A DNA stretch of 64,000 nt from Lederbergia graminis (GTDB lineage Bacteria; Bacillota; Bacilli; Bacillales; Bacillaceae_C): contig NZ_JBHSMC010000013.1 in the NCBI RefSeq assembly GCF_042655485.1, positions 124,001 to 188,000 on the forward strand, in the 5' to 3' direction. The stretch's first letter is position 1, and each line of letters begins with the position of its first letter. The notes under the pieces are model-generated. The model had not been told where the DNA came from and made no database searches. It worked only from the letters and a program-made list of their open reading frames with translations. Shown in pieces: positions 42,474-50,915 of the stretch. A program made the position numbers and the translations under genes.

Positions 42474-43305
42474 GCGTGACTGCCTGAACCTCTTTCTAGC
42501 TTAGGTGGGCATGATGAAATGGCTTGCGTGACTACTTGCAACTTTTTCAAGCCTAGGTGGGGACGTTGAAATGGCTTGCGTGACCACCTTCTCCTTTTTC
42601 TGGCTTAGGTGGGAACGTTGAACGATCTTGCGTGACCGCCTAATCCTTTTTCTTGCTTAGCTGGGCACGATGAACGATCCTGCGTGACCACCTTCTCCTT
42701 TTTCTAGCTCAGGTGAGAACAATGAACGATCCTGCGTGACCACCTTCTCCTTTTTCGTGTCTAGGTGGGAACGATAAACACTCTTACGTGACCGCCTACT
42801 CTCTGTTCGAGCTGAGGTGGTAACGTTGAACACTCCTTCATGACTACCTTCTCCTTTTTCCAGCTTCGGTGGGCACGTTGAATGCTCTAACGTGACCAAC
42901 TAATCCTTTTTCAAGCAAAAGTGGGCATGATGAAATGGCTTGCGTGACCACTTGCAACTTTTACAAGCCTAGGTGGGAACGATGAAGGCTCTAACGTGAC
43001 TACCTTCTCCTTTTTCATGCAAAGGTGGGAACGATGAACGCTCTTGTGTGACCACCTTCTCCTTTTTCATGTCTAGGTGGGCATGATGAACGCTCTTGCG
43101 TGACCACCTTCTCCTTTTTCATGTCTAGGTGGGCATGATGAACGCTCTTGCGTGACCGCCTAATCCTTTTTCTTGCTTAGGTGGGCACGTTGAACGCTTC
43201 TGCGTGACTACCTACACCTTTTTCATGTCTAGGTGGGCACGTTGAACGCTTCTGCGTGACTACCTACACCTTTTTCCAGCTCAGGTAGGCACGCGGAGCA
43301 GGGAA
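42474..43305. repeat. 52-bp tandem array, 16 units without indels
   Basis: Units start at 42474 and every 52 bp up to 43254, sixteen in all, with differences only by substitution. A typical unit reads GCGTGACCACCTTCTCC, then TTTTTCNNGNNTAGGTGGG, then NACGNTGAACGCTCT. The ACCACCT and AGGTGGG blocks can pair across about 18 bases, giving a hairpin in most units. No ORF runs through both ends. With the flanking spacer it fills the gap 42309-43345. Confidence 0.94.
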
Positions 43306-43345
43306 AACAGCAAATCCAAAGGTTAATCCCATAACTCTTAACACA

Positions 43346-43377
43346 AAAAAAACCCACCATCATTGGACGGAGGGCTT
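43346..43377 (-). terminator. terminator of the endonuclease/phosphatase gene
   Basis: On the minus strand AGCCCTCC and GGTGGGTT pair with one mismatch around a 10-base loop, followed by more than five T residues. Confidence 0.75.
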
Positions 43378-43388
43378 GCGTATTTTAA

Positions 43389-44168
43389 TTAACGAATTTC
43401 GACATCCACAACAATTGGAAAATGGTCACTTGGGAAACGGCCATCTACTATGTCGTTGACGATTTTGATCGTACCTGGTTGTACGTTACCACGATATAAA
43501 ATCCAATCAATTCTTGTGTCTCCACCTGTTGGATCTTTGAAATCGTTGAAACTTCCGAGTTCTGGGTTAATATGTTCTGTTGCAGTATCCCATGTATCAA
43601 TAAAGTTCCCTTTGTTTAAGAAAACTTGATGTGTATCACTTTTTGCACCTGTGTTAAAGTCTGCAGTTAGGATAAGTGGGATGCTTTCATCTAATTCTTC
43701 ACATTTTTTAACGATTAGTTCTGCACCTTGGACACGTGCAGCTTCTGAAATATGGTCTAAGTGCGTATTTAGGTGATAAAATTGCTTTCCTGTTTCACGA
43801 TCTAAGAAACGAATCCATGTCACCATTCGTGTACATGCATTATCCCATGTAATAGAACCCATCGTTTCTGGAGTATCTGATAACCAATAATGATCGTACT
43901 CTATTACTTTAAAGCGATCTTTTTTGTAGAAAATGGCCATATATTCTTCTTTACTACCGCCTCTTCTCCCTAACCCAATCCAGCGATAGTCAGGTAATAA
44001 CTCCTCTAGATCTTGTACTTGTTGAAAAACAGGCTCTTGCGTACCAATAATATCAGGTGATTCACGATGAATGATATCCGCAATTAATGATTTTCGTTCA
44101 TCCCAAGAATTTGGTGACGGGTCGACATTAAGACGAAGATTATAAGTCATAATTCGTAGTTTATCCAT
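43389..44168 (-). CDS. endonuclease/exonuclease/phosphatase family protein
   Basis: A 259-residue protein of the EEP superfamily of metal-dependent phosphodiesterases. The active-site blocks are in order: TYNLRLN, then IIGTQEPV (metal Glu), GRRGGSKEEYMAIFYK, HLNTHLDHIS (Asp/His), PLILTADFNTG and the terminal RFPSDHFPIVVDV with the catalytic His. It could hydrolyse nucleic acid, inositol phosphates or sphingomyelin-type substrates; there is no signal peptide, so a cytosolic substrate is more likely. The ATG at 44168 behind GGGGAGAGG is preferred. It diverges from the ABC exporter operon. Confidence 0.88.
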   Translation of the reverse strand: MDKLRIMTYNLRLNVDPSPNSWDERKSLIADIIHRESPDIIGTQEPVFQQVQDLEELLPDYRWIGLGRRGGSKEEYMAIFYKKDRFKVIEYDHYWLSDTPETMGSITWDNACTRMVTWIRFLDRETGKQFYHLNTHLDHISEAARVQGAELIVKKCEELDESIPLILTADFNTGAKSDTHQVFLNKGNFIDTWDTATEHINPELGSFNDFKDPTGGDTRIDWILYRGNVQPGTIKIVNDIVDGRFPSDHFPIVVDVEIR

Positions 44169-44301
44169 GGAGTCCTCTCCCCTTTCAAATTCATATTCTA
44201 CCATAATTAAAAAAGAAATTTATGAAAAGTTTATTTTGACTGTAGTAATTATTCAAAAGATATCGTCTAATAGAGTAGATACTATAAAAGGTGGGAGAAA
44301 A

Positions 44302-44988
44302 TTGATAGAAGTAAAAAATGTAAGTCATGCCTTTGAAATAGGTAAAAAAGGAAATAAAACAATTATTCCTGTTATTGATGATGTTACATTTTCCGTAAAC
44401 AAAGGAGAAATTGTAACTATCGTCGGCCGGAGTGGTTCCGGAAAATCCACATTACTCAATATTATTAGCGGTTTTATTAAAGCGAATGAAGGAGAAATTT
44501 GGATTGATGGAATAAAGGTGAGTGATTTTAATGAGGCAAAATTTGCTGACTTCCGTCTCGGACATCTTGGCTTTATTTTTCAAAGCTTTCAACTCATTCC
44601 AAGTATGACCGCATATCAGAATGTAGAACTCCCTCTTGTCTTAAAGGGAATTAATGAAAAAGAAAGAAAAGAGCGTACAGAAAATACCTTAAAAAAGGTA
44701 GGTTTATATGAATATAGAGAGCATTATCCTAGTGAACTTTCAGGTGGACAGCAACAACGTGTAAGTATTGCGAGAGCGCTTATCGTTAATCCACCACTTA
44801 TATTGGCAGATGAGCCGACTGGAAGTTTGGATAGTGAAACGGAAACGAATTTATTGGAATTTATAAAAGAATTGAACAAAGAATTGGGTATTACCTTCCT
44901 TATCATTACCCATGATGAAACAGTTGCTAAGTTTGGAGACCGGACAATAGAAATTGCAGATGGCAAAGTATTGGAGGGTTCACGATGA
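44302..44988 (+). CDS. MacB/LolD-type ABC transporter ATP-binding protein
   Basis: A 228-residue ATPase with Walker A GRSGSGKST, Q-loop FIFQSFQ, signature LSGGQQQR and Walker B LILADEPTGSLDS. It starts at a TTG (44302) 4-5 bp from GGTGGGAG; the reading frame is open further upstream but without conserved sequence. It overlaps the permease gene by 4 bp. MacB-like pairs export peptides or act in envelope stress; the substrate is unknown. No two-component genes are adjacent. Confidence 0.9.
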   Translation: MIEVKNVSHAFEIGKKGNKTIIPVIDDVTFSVNKGEIVTIVGRSGSGKSTLLNIISGFIKANEGEIWIDGIKVSDFNEAKFADFRLGHLGFIFQSFQLIPSMTAYQNVELPLVLKGINEKERKERTENTLKKVGLYEYREHYPSELSGGQQQRVSIARALIVNPPLILADEPTGSLDSETETNLLEFIKELNKELGITFLIITHDETVAKFGDRTIEIADGKVLEGSR

Positions 44989-46343
44989 AATTTAAAGATC
45001 AATTTCGCTTTGTAAGACAAAATACGAAGAAAAATAAATCAAGATTATTTATGACAGTACTTGCTACGGCGATTGCGGTTGCATTCTTAATGGTACTTGC
45101 CTCTGTTGCATTTGGTCTTCACAAATCTATCATTGCAGACTTAATGCAAGACCGAATGGTGACGGAAATAAATGTTCATGGAAAAAACGATCCTGAAACG
45201 GGTTATAAACCAATCATAGATGAAGATATCGCATACTTTGAAACGATAGAGAATGTTAAAGCAATAACAAGAAGACAACATTTAAGACAATCACCTGAAT
45301 TTATCATAGATAACTATTCTGTTAACGCCAATACGATGGTGGCATATTTTCCAGAAGAAATGAAAGCAGGGTTTGAACTATCCGAGGGAAAAATGCCTGA
45401 AAAGGACAATGAGATTATTGTTGGCTACTCATTTTCCCAAGAATTAATAAAGCAAATGGATGAAGACAGCATGGATAGAGAGAATCTCTATGATGAAGAT
45501 GGCAAAATTAAAGAGGAATACACCTATAAAGGGGATATTCTTGGTAAAACAGTTGAAATGCAAGTTTACAAATTAGTAAATAACGAACCAGAAACGAAGA
45601 AAATTCCTCTTACAGTAGTTGGAATTGCCAAGAAACCATCCAGAGAATGGATGATGGATTCGAATGTATATATTTCTGAAGCTGTTTTACATGAAGTAGA
45701 AACATTCACAGGTACTCGTGGCGGTATGCCTGAAGTGTTTGAAGGCGATGAAGAGTATGCGAAATTAGGGGAACGCAATTATGATGAAGTATATATTTAC
45801 GCTTCCAATGTCGAAGCTGTAAAAGAAATTTCCAAGCAATTAGAAGATAAGAATTATTATGCATGGTCAGTCGTTAGCGAAATGAAGGAAATTAATATGA
45901 TTTTTAATATATTAAAAGCTGGTGTCATATTCATTGGGACTATTGCACTCATCATTGCATCCATTGGTATTTTTAATACAATGACGATGGCAGTTACAGA
46001 AAGAGCACCAGATATTGGGATTATGAAAGCTATTGGCGCAAATCCAAAAACTATAAAAAATATCTTCCTGTTAGAAAGTTCGTATATTGGGTTATTAGGG
46101 GCTTTCTTTGGAGCAATCGTTGCCTATGGAATTAGCTTTTTAGTAAATCTATTCTTACCGATGATTCTTGCAGGTGTATTTGAAGAAGAAGCGCCAGAAG
46201 GATTCGTGTTAACACATATTCCTTTATCACTTACAGCTATTAGTGTGGGAATTTGTTTAATCGTTACTATTTTCTCTGGATGGAGACCAGCTCAACGTGC
46301 TACTAAAGTAGACGTGCTAAAAGCGATGAGAAGAGAAATATAA
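44985..46343 (+). CDS. MacB/FtsX-type ABC transporter permease
   Basis: A 452-residue permease. There is one N-terminal span (residues about 18-38), a large extracellular domain (about 45-305) and three C-terminal spans (about 310-440), the MacB topology. The FtsX domain signature ALIIASIGIFNTMTMAVTER and the following GIMKAIGA match the family. It overlaps the ATPase gene by 4 bp and ends just before a strong terminator. It likely exports a peptide or lipid substrate not identifiable from sequence. Confidence 0.9.
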   Translation: MKFKDQFRFVRQNTKKNKSRLFMTVLATAIAVAFLMVLASVAFGLHKSIIADLMQDRMVTEINVHGKNDPETGYKPIIDEDIAYFETIENVKAITRRQHLRQSPEFIIDNYSVNANTMVAYFPEEMKAGFELSEGKMPEKDNEIIVGYSFSQELIKQMDEDSMDRENLYDEDGKIKEEYTYKGDILGKTVEMQVYKLVNNEPETKKIPLTVVGIAKKPSREWMMDSNVYISEAVLHEVETFTGTRGGMPEVFEGDEEYAKLGERNYDEVYIYASNVEAVKEISKQLEDKNYYAWSVVSEMKEINMIFNILKAGVIFIGTIALIIASIGIFNTMTMAVTERAPDIGIMKAIGANPKTIKNIFLLESSYIGLLGAFFGAIVAYGISFLVNLFLPMILAGVFEEEAPEGFVLTHIPLSLTAISVGICLIVTIFSGWRPAQRATKVDVLKAMRREI

Positions 46344-46345
46344 CC

Positions 46346-46386
46346 AAAAAAAGTCACTCGGACATTCATTCCGAGTGACTTTTTTA
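46346..46386. terminator. bidirectional terminator
   Basis: AAGTCACTCGG and CCGAGTGACTT form a perfect stem with a 9-base loop, with an A-run before and six T residues after. It serves the convergent ABC and arylamine N-acetyltransferase genes. Confidence 0.92.
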
Positions 46387-47184
46387 AAATATCTTCACAT
46401 TCCGTTCAGCTAGAAAATCAAGTGATTCTAATAAAGAAGTTTTATCAATTTGATAAATTTCATGGATATGCTTTACCCATTTGTCCGTTTCATTCATTTT
46501 AATCTCACTAATATTACGGAATGTCATCACTTTCATTGTTCCATTACGTAAGTAGAAGCACTTTTGCCCATTGAAGCGAACAGCAGTAATCCGACGCATT
46601 GTAATATTATCATCACTATCAAAATAGGAAGCTCGAATATCATCTCGAATATCATCTTCTGAAAGAGGCTCCCATATGATCTGCTTTTTCACAAATGTTT
46701 TCCCATTGGAACGGCGATCAATTTCAAATATATGTGAGCTCTGTTTCGTAAAAATAATTTCTTCGCCAAACCCATGCATGACCAGCCGCGTTACTTTATC
46801 AAGTTCAATAGGTTTCATAATGGGAGAACCATAGCCAACATCCACATAAAATTTTCTATCCTTGATCTCTACCATGATCGCAATATGGCCTGGCTCTACT
46901 TTTACAAGAGAACATTCATATCCCAACTCCGTTAATAATCTAGCGAAGTTCATATTTAAAGTGAAGCAAGTTCCACCCCATCCTTTTTCGACTAAGTTAT
47001 CGACAAACAATGGGAGTGGCGGGATATAGTCAGGTGCTAATGTATAGTAGTAAAACTTACTAAAAGTTTCGTACGGTATGTATGTTAAATGATGTTGGAT
47101 AAGGCGCTGCAAATAATTTAAACTTGGTTCTTCTCGCTTAACTTTTAAATACTTTACATATTTATTTACAACTTCCTCCATCAT
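46384..47184 (-). CDS. arylamine N-acetyltransferase
   Basis: A 266-residue NAT-family enzyme that moves an acetyl group from acetyl-CoA to arylamines or hydrazines. The triad is visible: Cys in GWGGTCFTLN, His in PGHIAIMV and Asp in YVDVGYG. The N-terminal ETFSKFYYY segment is somewhat diverged from the common ENLD motif, so acceptor preference may differ. AGGAGGG precedes tandem ATG codons. It is 14 bp downstream of the thioredoxin-like gene and likely co-transcribed. Confidence 0.9.
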   Translation of the reverse strand: MMEEVVNKYVKYLKVKREEPSLNYLQRLIQHHLTYIPYETFSKFYYYTLAPDYIPPLPLFVDNLVEKGWGGTCFTLNMNFARLLTELGYECSLVKVEPGHIAIMVEIKDRKFYVDVGYGSPIMKPIELDKVTRLVMHGFGEEIIFTKQSSHIFEIDRRSNGKTFVKKQIIWEPLSEDDIRDDIRASYFDSDDNITMRRITAVRFNGQKCFYLRNGTMKVMTFRNISEIKMNETDKWVKHIHEIYQIDKTSLLESLDFLAERNVKIF

Positions 47185-47198
47185 TTAACCCTCCTCTT

Positions 47199-47750
47199 TT
47201 ATTGCAATTTTTCTTTTAAGCTTTGATACACTTCATTCCAAAATGATTCATCTTCTATATTTCGTTGCATGATTTGCTTATACATTTCTGATTGTTTGTC
47301 CGCAAATGTTGGATCTTCTTTATCTGGTAATTGAGAACGTTGATCCATTACATACTGTTGTAATTTCGGTGCTCTTGGTCCCCATACTGCACGTTCATTT
47401 CCTTCTTGATCAATAAAAATAAAGATAGGAATTGCTCTTGCCGTACCATTTGTTAAATATTGATCCATTAATTCTAAGTTTTGATCGCGTAATAACATTC
47501 TAACTTGCATATTCGTTTTTTCTGCTAGCTTCAATAAGATTGGTACATTCAGCATGGCATCTCCACACCAATCCTCTGTTAGTACAATCACTCGTAAATT
47601 CTCTGCTTGTACTTTTGCTAAAAATGCTTCATCTTCTGTTGGGACTTCGAATTTCTGTAAAATCGTTTCCAACCCTTCTTTATTCACATTCATGCCATTT
47701 ATGTATTGTTCAGGTGTTAACCCTTTTTCAAACCATTCTACAAGATTCAT
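47199..47750 (-). CDS. thioredoxin-fold protein with a single active-site Cys
   Basis: A 183-residue protein of the thioredoxin-like family common in Bacillaceae. The fold is seen in RVIVLTEDWCGDAMLNVPILLKLAE and the cis-Pro region ARAIPIFIFID. The active site reads WCGDA rather than WCxxC, so it cannot form the usual disulfide and may be monothiol or non-redox. It precedes the arylamine N-acetyltransferase gene by 14 bp. Function unknown. Confidence 0.87.
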   Translation of the reverse strand: MNLVEWFEKGLTPEQYINGMNVNKEGLETILQKFEVPTEDEAFLAKVQAENLRVIVLTEDWCGDAMLNVPILLKLAEKTNMQVRMLLRDQNLELMDQYLTNGTARAIPIFIFIDQEGNERAVWGPRAPKLQQYVMDQRSQLPDKEDPTFADKQSEMYKQIMQRNIEDESFWNEVYQSLKEKLQ

Positions 47751-47957
47751 GTCATATCCCCACTTCCATATTTTTGTTAATTTCTATTATATAATAGGAA
47801 CGAAAATACTACACCCTTTTTGTTCGGTTTAACATCTCTTCCATTATGTAGAAATACCCTTCAATTTATAGTTGTTTTCGAAATTTGTAAATAAATAGGG
47901 AATTTTCTTTTTCCTCTGCTATTATATAAGGTAAAAAGTAGAGGGGGCACGTCGAAA

Positions 47958-48629
47958 GTGAAAAAAAAGAAACAGTTTATTGTTTTTATTATTGCAGTAG
48001 TATTATTAGTACTGGGCGATTTTGGCTATAATGTTTATTCAAAAAAACTGACAGATGTTGAAAAAAGTATAGATGCTTATAAACAGAAATTTCTAGATGC
48101 AGAGCTAGAAAATAAAAAACTTCAAGATAAGATTGATATAGCACAAAGTGATAACGAGCATTTAAATGATAGAATATCAGAATTACATCATATTATCGAC
48201 AATCTATATGACGAAAAAACGAACTATATATTTAGTGATCAAATAGGGAGAAAGGTACTTCAAGCCTTTGCTAATAATGATTTACACCAATTAAATGAAC
48301 TTTTACCTATAAATGTTAAAGCATATAAAGGGTATCTAGAAAAAACAGTGAATGGTTCCACTTCAAAAGTATCATTTCAGCCCATTCAGTCGATGGGATT
48401 GAATAATAATAACGGCACCGTTTCAATATGGCACTATTACAATGATGAGGAATCAAAGACTTTTGTCATTTTATATAACATTGTTGATGAACTAAACTCT
48501 ACTTACATCGATTGCAGAATGACCTTTCGAATTATTAATGAAAAGGATACACAACCAGGAGTTACAAAAACTACTTTCAAGCTTGTTGATATTGAAATAG
48601 GTAAAGATCTCATTCATTCAGATGCATAA
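47958..48629 (+). CDS. membrane-anchored coiled-coil protein, paralogue 1
   Basis: A 223-residue protein I do not recognise. It has an N-terminal span (about 4-24), a coiled coil with heptad spacing (about 38-95, ENKKLQDKIDIAQSDNEHL) and an alpha/beta domain of about 120 residues containing YLEKTVNGSTSKVSFQPIQ. The start is a GTG with a GAGGGGG upstream. It is about 32% identical by eye to the next gene, with the same layout, so the two are tandem duplicates. The C-terminal domain probably lies outside the cell. Confidence 0.8.
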   Translation: MKKKKQFIVFIIAVVLLVLGDFGYNVYSKKLTDVEKSIDAYKQKFLDAELENKKLQDKIDIAQSDNEHLNDRISELHHIIDNLYDEKTNYIFSDQIGRKVLQAFANNDLHQLNELLPINVKAYKGYLEKTVNGSTSKVSFQPIQSMGLNNNNGTVSIWHYYNDEESKTFVILYNIVDELNSTYIDCRMTFRIINEKDTQPGVTKTTFKLVDIEIGKDLIHSDA

Positions 48630-48778
48630 TAGCAAATGCTCGTATTCCCTCTTTAGTAAAAGTGCTAATCCTACACCTAGACAAATTATTTCATTCTCAT
48701 TTATTTAATAATTAGTGAAGAAATAATAAGAATCTAATATACTAGTAAAAAAAGCACATACTAACTTTGGAGGGGATT

Positions 48779-49429
48779 ATGAAAAGAAAACAGATTATCA
48801 TTTTTATTAGTATTGTTATTTTATTACTTATCGTTGATATCGCTTACAAAACGTACTCTAAAACAAAAGCTGAACATGTAAATAAGATTAGTGATTACAA
48901 GCAAAAATATGAAGAAGCTAAAGAGAAAAATATAAAACTTGAAGAAATTATAGCCTCTTTAGATGAAGAGTTAGATATTATGGAACAGGAATACACTAAC
49001 TTAGAAGAAGAGTATTATAAATCCAAAGATGAAACATCAGAATACTTAATAAGTAATGACATAGGGATACAAATCTATCATGCTATGGTAAATGGTGATA
49101 CTGCTACTTTACAAGAGTTAACATCCCCGAATATAAAGGTATTTGATCATTACTTTGAAAAGACTGTGAATGGAATAACTACGAAGATTTCGTTTAAAAA
49201 TATTCAAGATGCAGCGATTCGAAATGTTGATCCAAAAACATTCAATTTTGGTTTTGATGAGGAACGGGATGCGCTTAGAATTCTGTACGTTATAGATCAT
49301 CCTCAAAATTCTTCTCGTATAACTTGTAAAATGTACATTAAAAAGTCGGAAGAAATCGCTAATGAAACGGGTTCAGTTAGTGTGGAACGTAGACTCCTTG
49401 ATATTGATTTTTTCTTTCCTACTGAATAA
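48779..49429 (+). CDS. membrane-anchored coiled-coil protein, paralogue 2
   Basis: A 216-residue protein with the same layout as the preceding gene: N-terminal span (4-22), acidic coiled coil (about 35-95, EEIIASLDEELDIMEQEYTN) and an alpha/beta domain containing YFEKTVNGITTKISFKNIQ. The TVNGxTxKxSFxxIQ core is shared with the paralogue. The ATG at 48779 behind GGAGGGGATT is preferred to the TTG four codons upstream. A perfect terminator follows. No function can be assigned. Confidence 0.8.
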   Translation: MKRKQIIIFISIVILLLIVDIAYKTYSKTKAEHVNKISDYKQKYEEAKEKNIKLEEIIASLDEELDIMEQEYTNLEEEYYKSKDETSEYLISNDIGIQIYHAMVNGDTATLQELTSPNIKVFDHYFEKTVNGITTKISFKNIQDAAIRNVDPKTFNFGFDEERDALRILYVIDHPQNSSRITCKMYIKKSEEIANETGSVSVERRLLDIDFFFPTE

Positions 49430-49471
49430 AGAAGCTACCAGCACATACCCCATGCTGGTAGCTTCTTTTAT
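49427..49471. terminator. bidirectional terminator
   Basis: AAGAAGCTACCAGCA and TGCTGGTAGCTTCTT form a perfect 15-bp stem around a 9-10-base loop. It ends the paralogue gene on one side and gatB on the other. Confidence 0.93.
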
Positions 49472-49474
49472 CAA

Positions 49475-50902
49475 TTATCGTTTATCAATTTCTTGTTTTA
49501 ATAACTTATTTACTACTGGAGGATTTGCTTGTCCTTTTGTAGCTTTCATAATTTGACCGACTAGGAATCCTAGTGCACGGCCTTTACCGTTCTTGTAGTC
49601 CTCAATTGATTGCTGGTTTGCATCTAGGACTTCATTCACGATTGGAATTAGTGCGCTTTCGTCAGAGATTTGGACAAGTCCTTTTTCCTTAACGATTGTT
49701 TCAGCGTCTCCGCCGTTTTCAATTAATTCACGGAATACTTTCTTCGCGATTTTAGATGAAATTGTTCCGTCCTCAATGAGTTTAATCATCCCTGCAAGGC
49801 CAGCTGGAGTTAATGCCACTTCATGCAATTCTTTTTGTTCTGCATTTAAGTATTCAGATACGCCACCCATCAACCAATTGGAAGCTAGCTTTGCATCTGC
49901 ACCTTCCTCTAATACAGCTTCAAAGAAATCAGACATTTCCTTCGTAAGTGTTAACACCATTGCATCATATGCAGGTAATCCCAGTTCTTCGACATAACGT
50001 TTTTTACGTGCATCCGGTAATTCAGGAATTTCTGCGCGAACACGTTCTTTCCACTCGTCATCAATATAAAGTTGCACGAGGTCTGGTTCTGGGAAATAAC
50101 GATAATCGTCTGAACCTTCTTTCACACGCATTAAGATTGTTTCGCCAGTTGCCTCATCATAACGACGAGTCTCTTGTAAAATTTCTCCGCCTGCTAGTAG
50201 GACTTTTTCTTGACGCTTTTGTTCGAATTCAAGTCCACGACGAACAAAGTTGAAAGAGTTTAAGTTTTTCAATTCTGCTTTTGTACCGAATTCTTCTTGT
50301 CCAATAGGACGCAAGGAAATATTAGCGTCACATCTTAAAGAACCTTCTTCCATTTTACAATCAGAAACGCCTGTAAATTGTATAATGGATTTAAGTTTTT
50401 CAAGATATAGATAAGCTTCTTCTGGAGTTCTAATATCTGGTTCAGAAACGATTTCAACTAATGGTGTACCTTGACGGTTTAAATCGACAAGTGATCCATC
50501 ATTTGTATGTGTTAATTTCCCAGCATCTTCTTCTAAATGAAGACGAGTAATACCGATTCTCTTTTTCTCGCCTTGAACTTCAATTTCAATCCATCCATTT
50601 TCCCCAATTGGTTTATCAAACTGAGAAATTTGGTATGCTTTTGGATTATCAGGATAGAAATAGTTTTTACGGTCAAATTTCGTTTCAGTCGCAATCTCAC
50701 AGTTTAATGCCATCGCAGCTTTCATCCCGAATTCAACTGCACGTTTATTCAATACAGGTAGTACTCCTGGATATCCTAGGTCGATGACATTCGTATTATG
50801 GTTAGGCTCAGAACCGAATTTATTTGGTGCTGGTGAAAATATCTTTGAATCTGTTTTTAACTCTACGTGGACCTCGAGTCCGATTACTGTTTCAAAATTC
50901 AT
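49475..50902 (-). CDS. gatB: Asp-tRNA(Asn)/Glu-tRNA(Gln) amidotransferase subunit B
   Basis: The 475-residue tRNA-binding and kinase subunit of the GatCAB complex, which converts mischarged Glu-tRNA(Gln) to Gln-tRNA(Gln). It starts MNFETVIGLEVHVEL; the GatB cradle (KIFSPAP, NVIDLGYPGVLP, RKNYFYPDNPKAYQISQ, EEDAGK) is complete, and the C-terminal helical YqeY-like domain is intact. Residues upstream of this ATG belong to an overlap and are discarded; AAGGGGGG lies ahead. It follows gatA by 13 bp and ends at the bidirectional terminator. Confidence 0.97.
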   Translation of the reverse strand: MNFETVIGLEVHVELKTDSKIFSPAPNKFGSEPNHNTNVIDLGYPGVLPVLNKRAVEFGMKAAMALNCEIATETKFDRKNYFYPDNPKAYQISQFDKPIGENGWIEIEVQGEKKRIGITRLHLEEDAGKLTHTNDGSLVDLNRQGTPLVEIVSEPDIRTPEEAYLYLEKLKSIIQFTGVSDCKMEEGSLRCDANISLRPIGQEEFGTKAELKNLNSFNFVRRGLEFEQKRQEKVLLAGGEILQETRRYDEATGETILMRVKEGSDDYRYFPEPDLVQLYIDDEWKERVRAEIPELPDARKKRYVEELGLPAYDAMVLTLTKEMSDFFEAVLEEGADAKLASNWLMGGVSEYLNAEQKELHEVALTPAGLAGMIKLIEDGTISSKIAKKVFRELIENGGDAETIVKEKGLVQISDESALIPIVNEVLDANQQSIEDYKNGKGRALGFLVGQIMKATKGQANPPVVNKLLKQEIDKR

Positions 50903-50915
50903 GCCAAATCCCCCC

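Noticed and set aside
42657..42899. 80-codon minus-strand ORF inside the second 52-bp array
   Set aside because: It covers about five repeat units. The period is not a multiple of three, so each unit is read in another frame.
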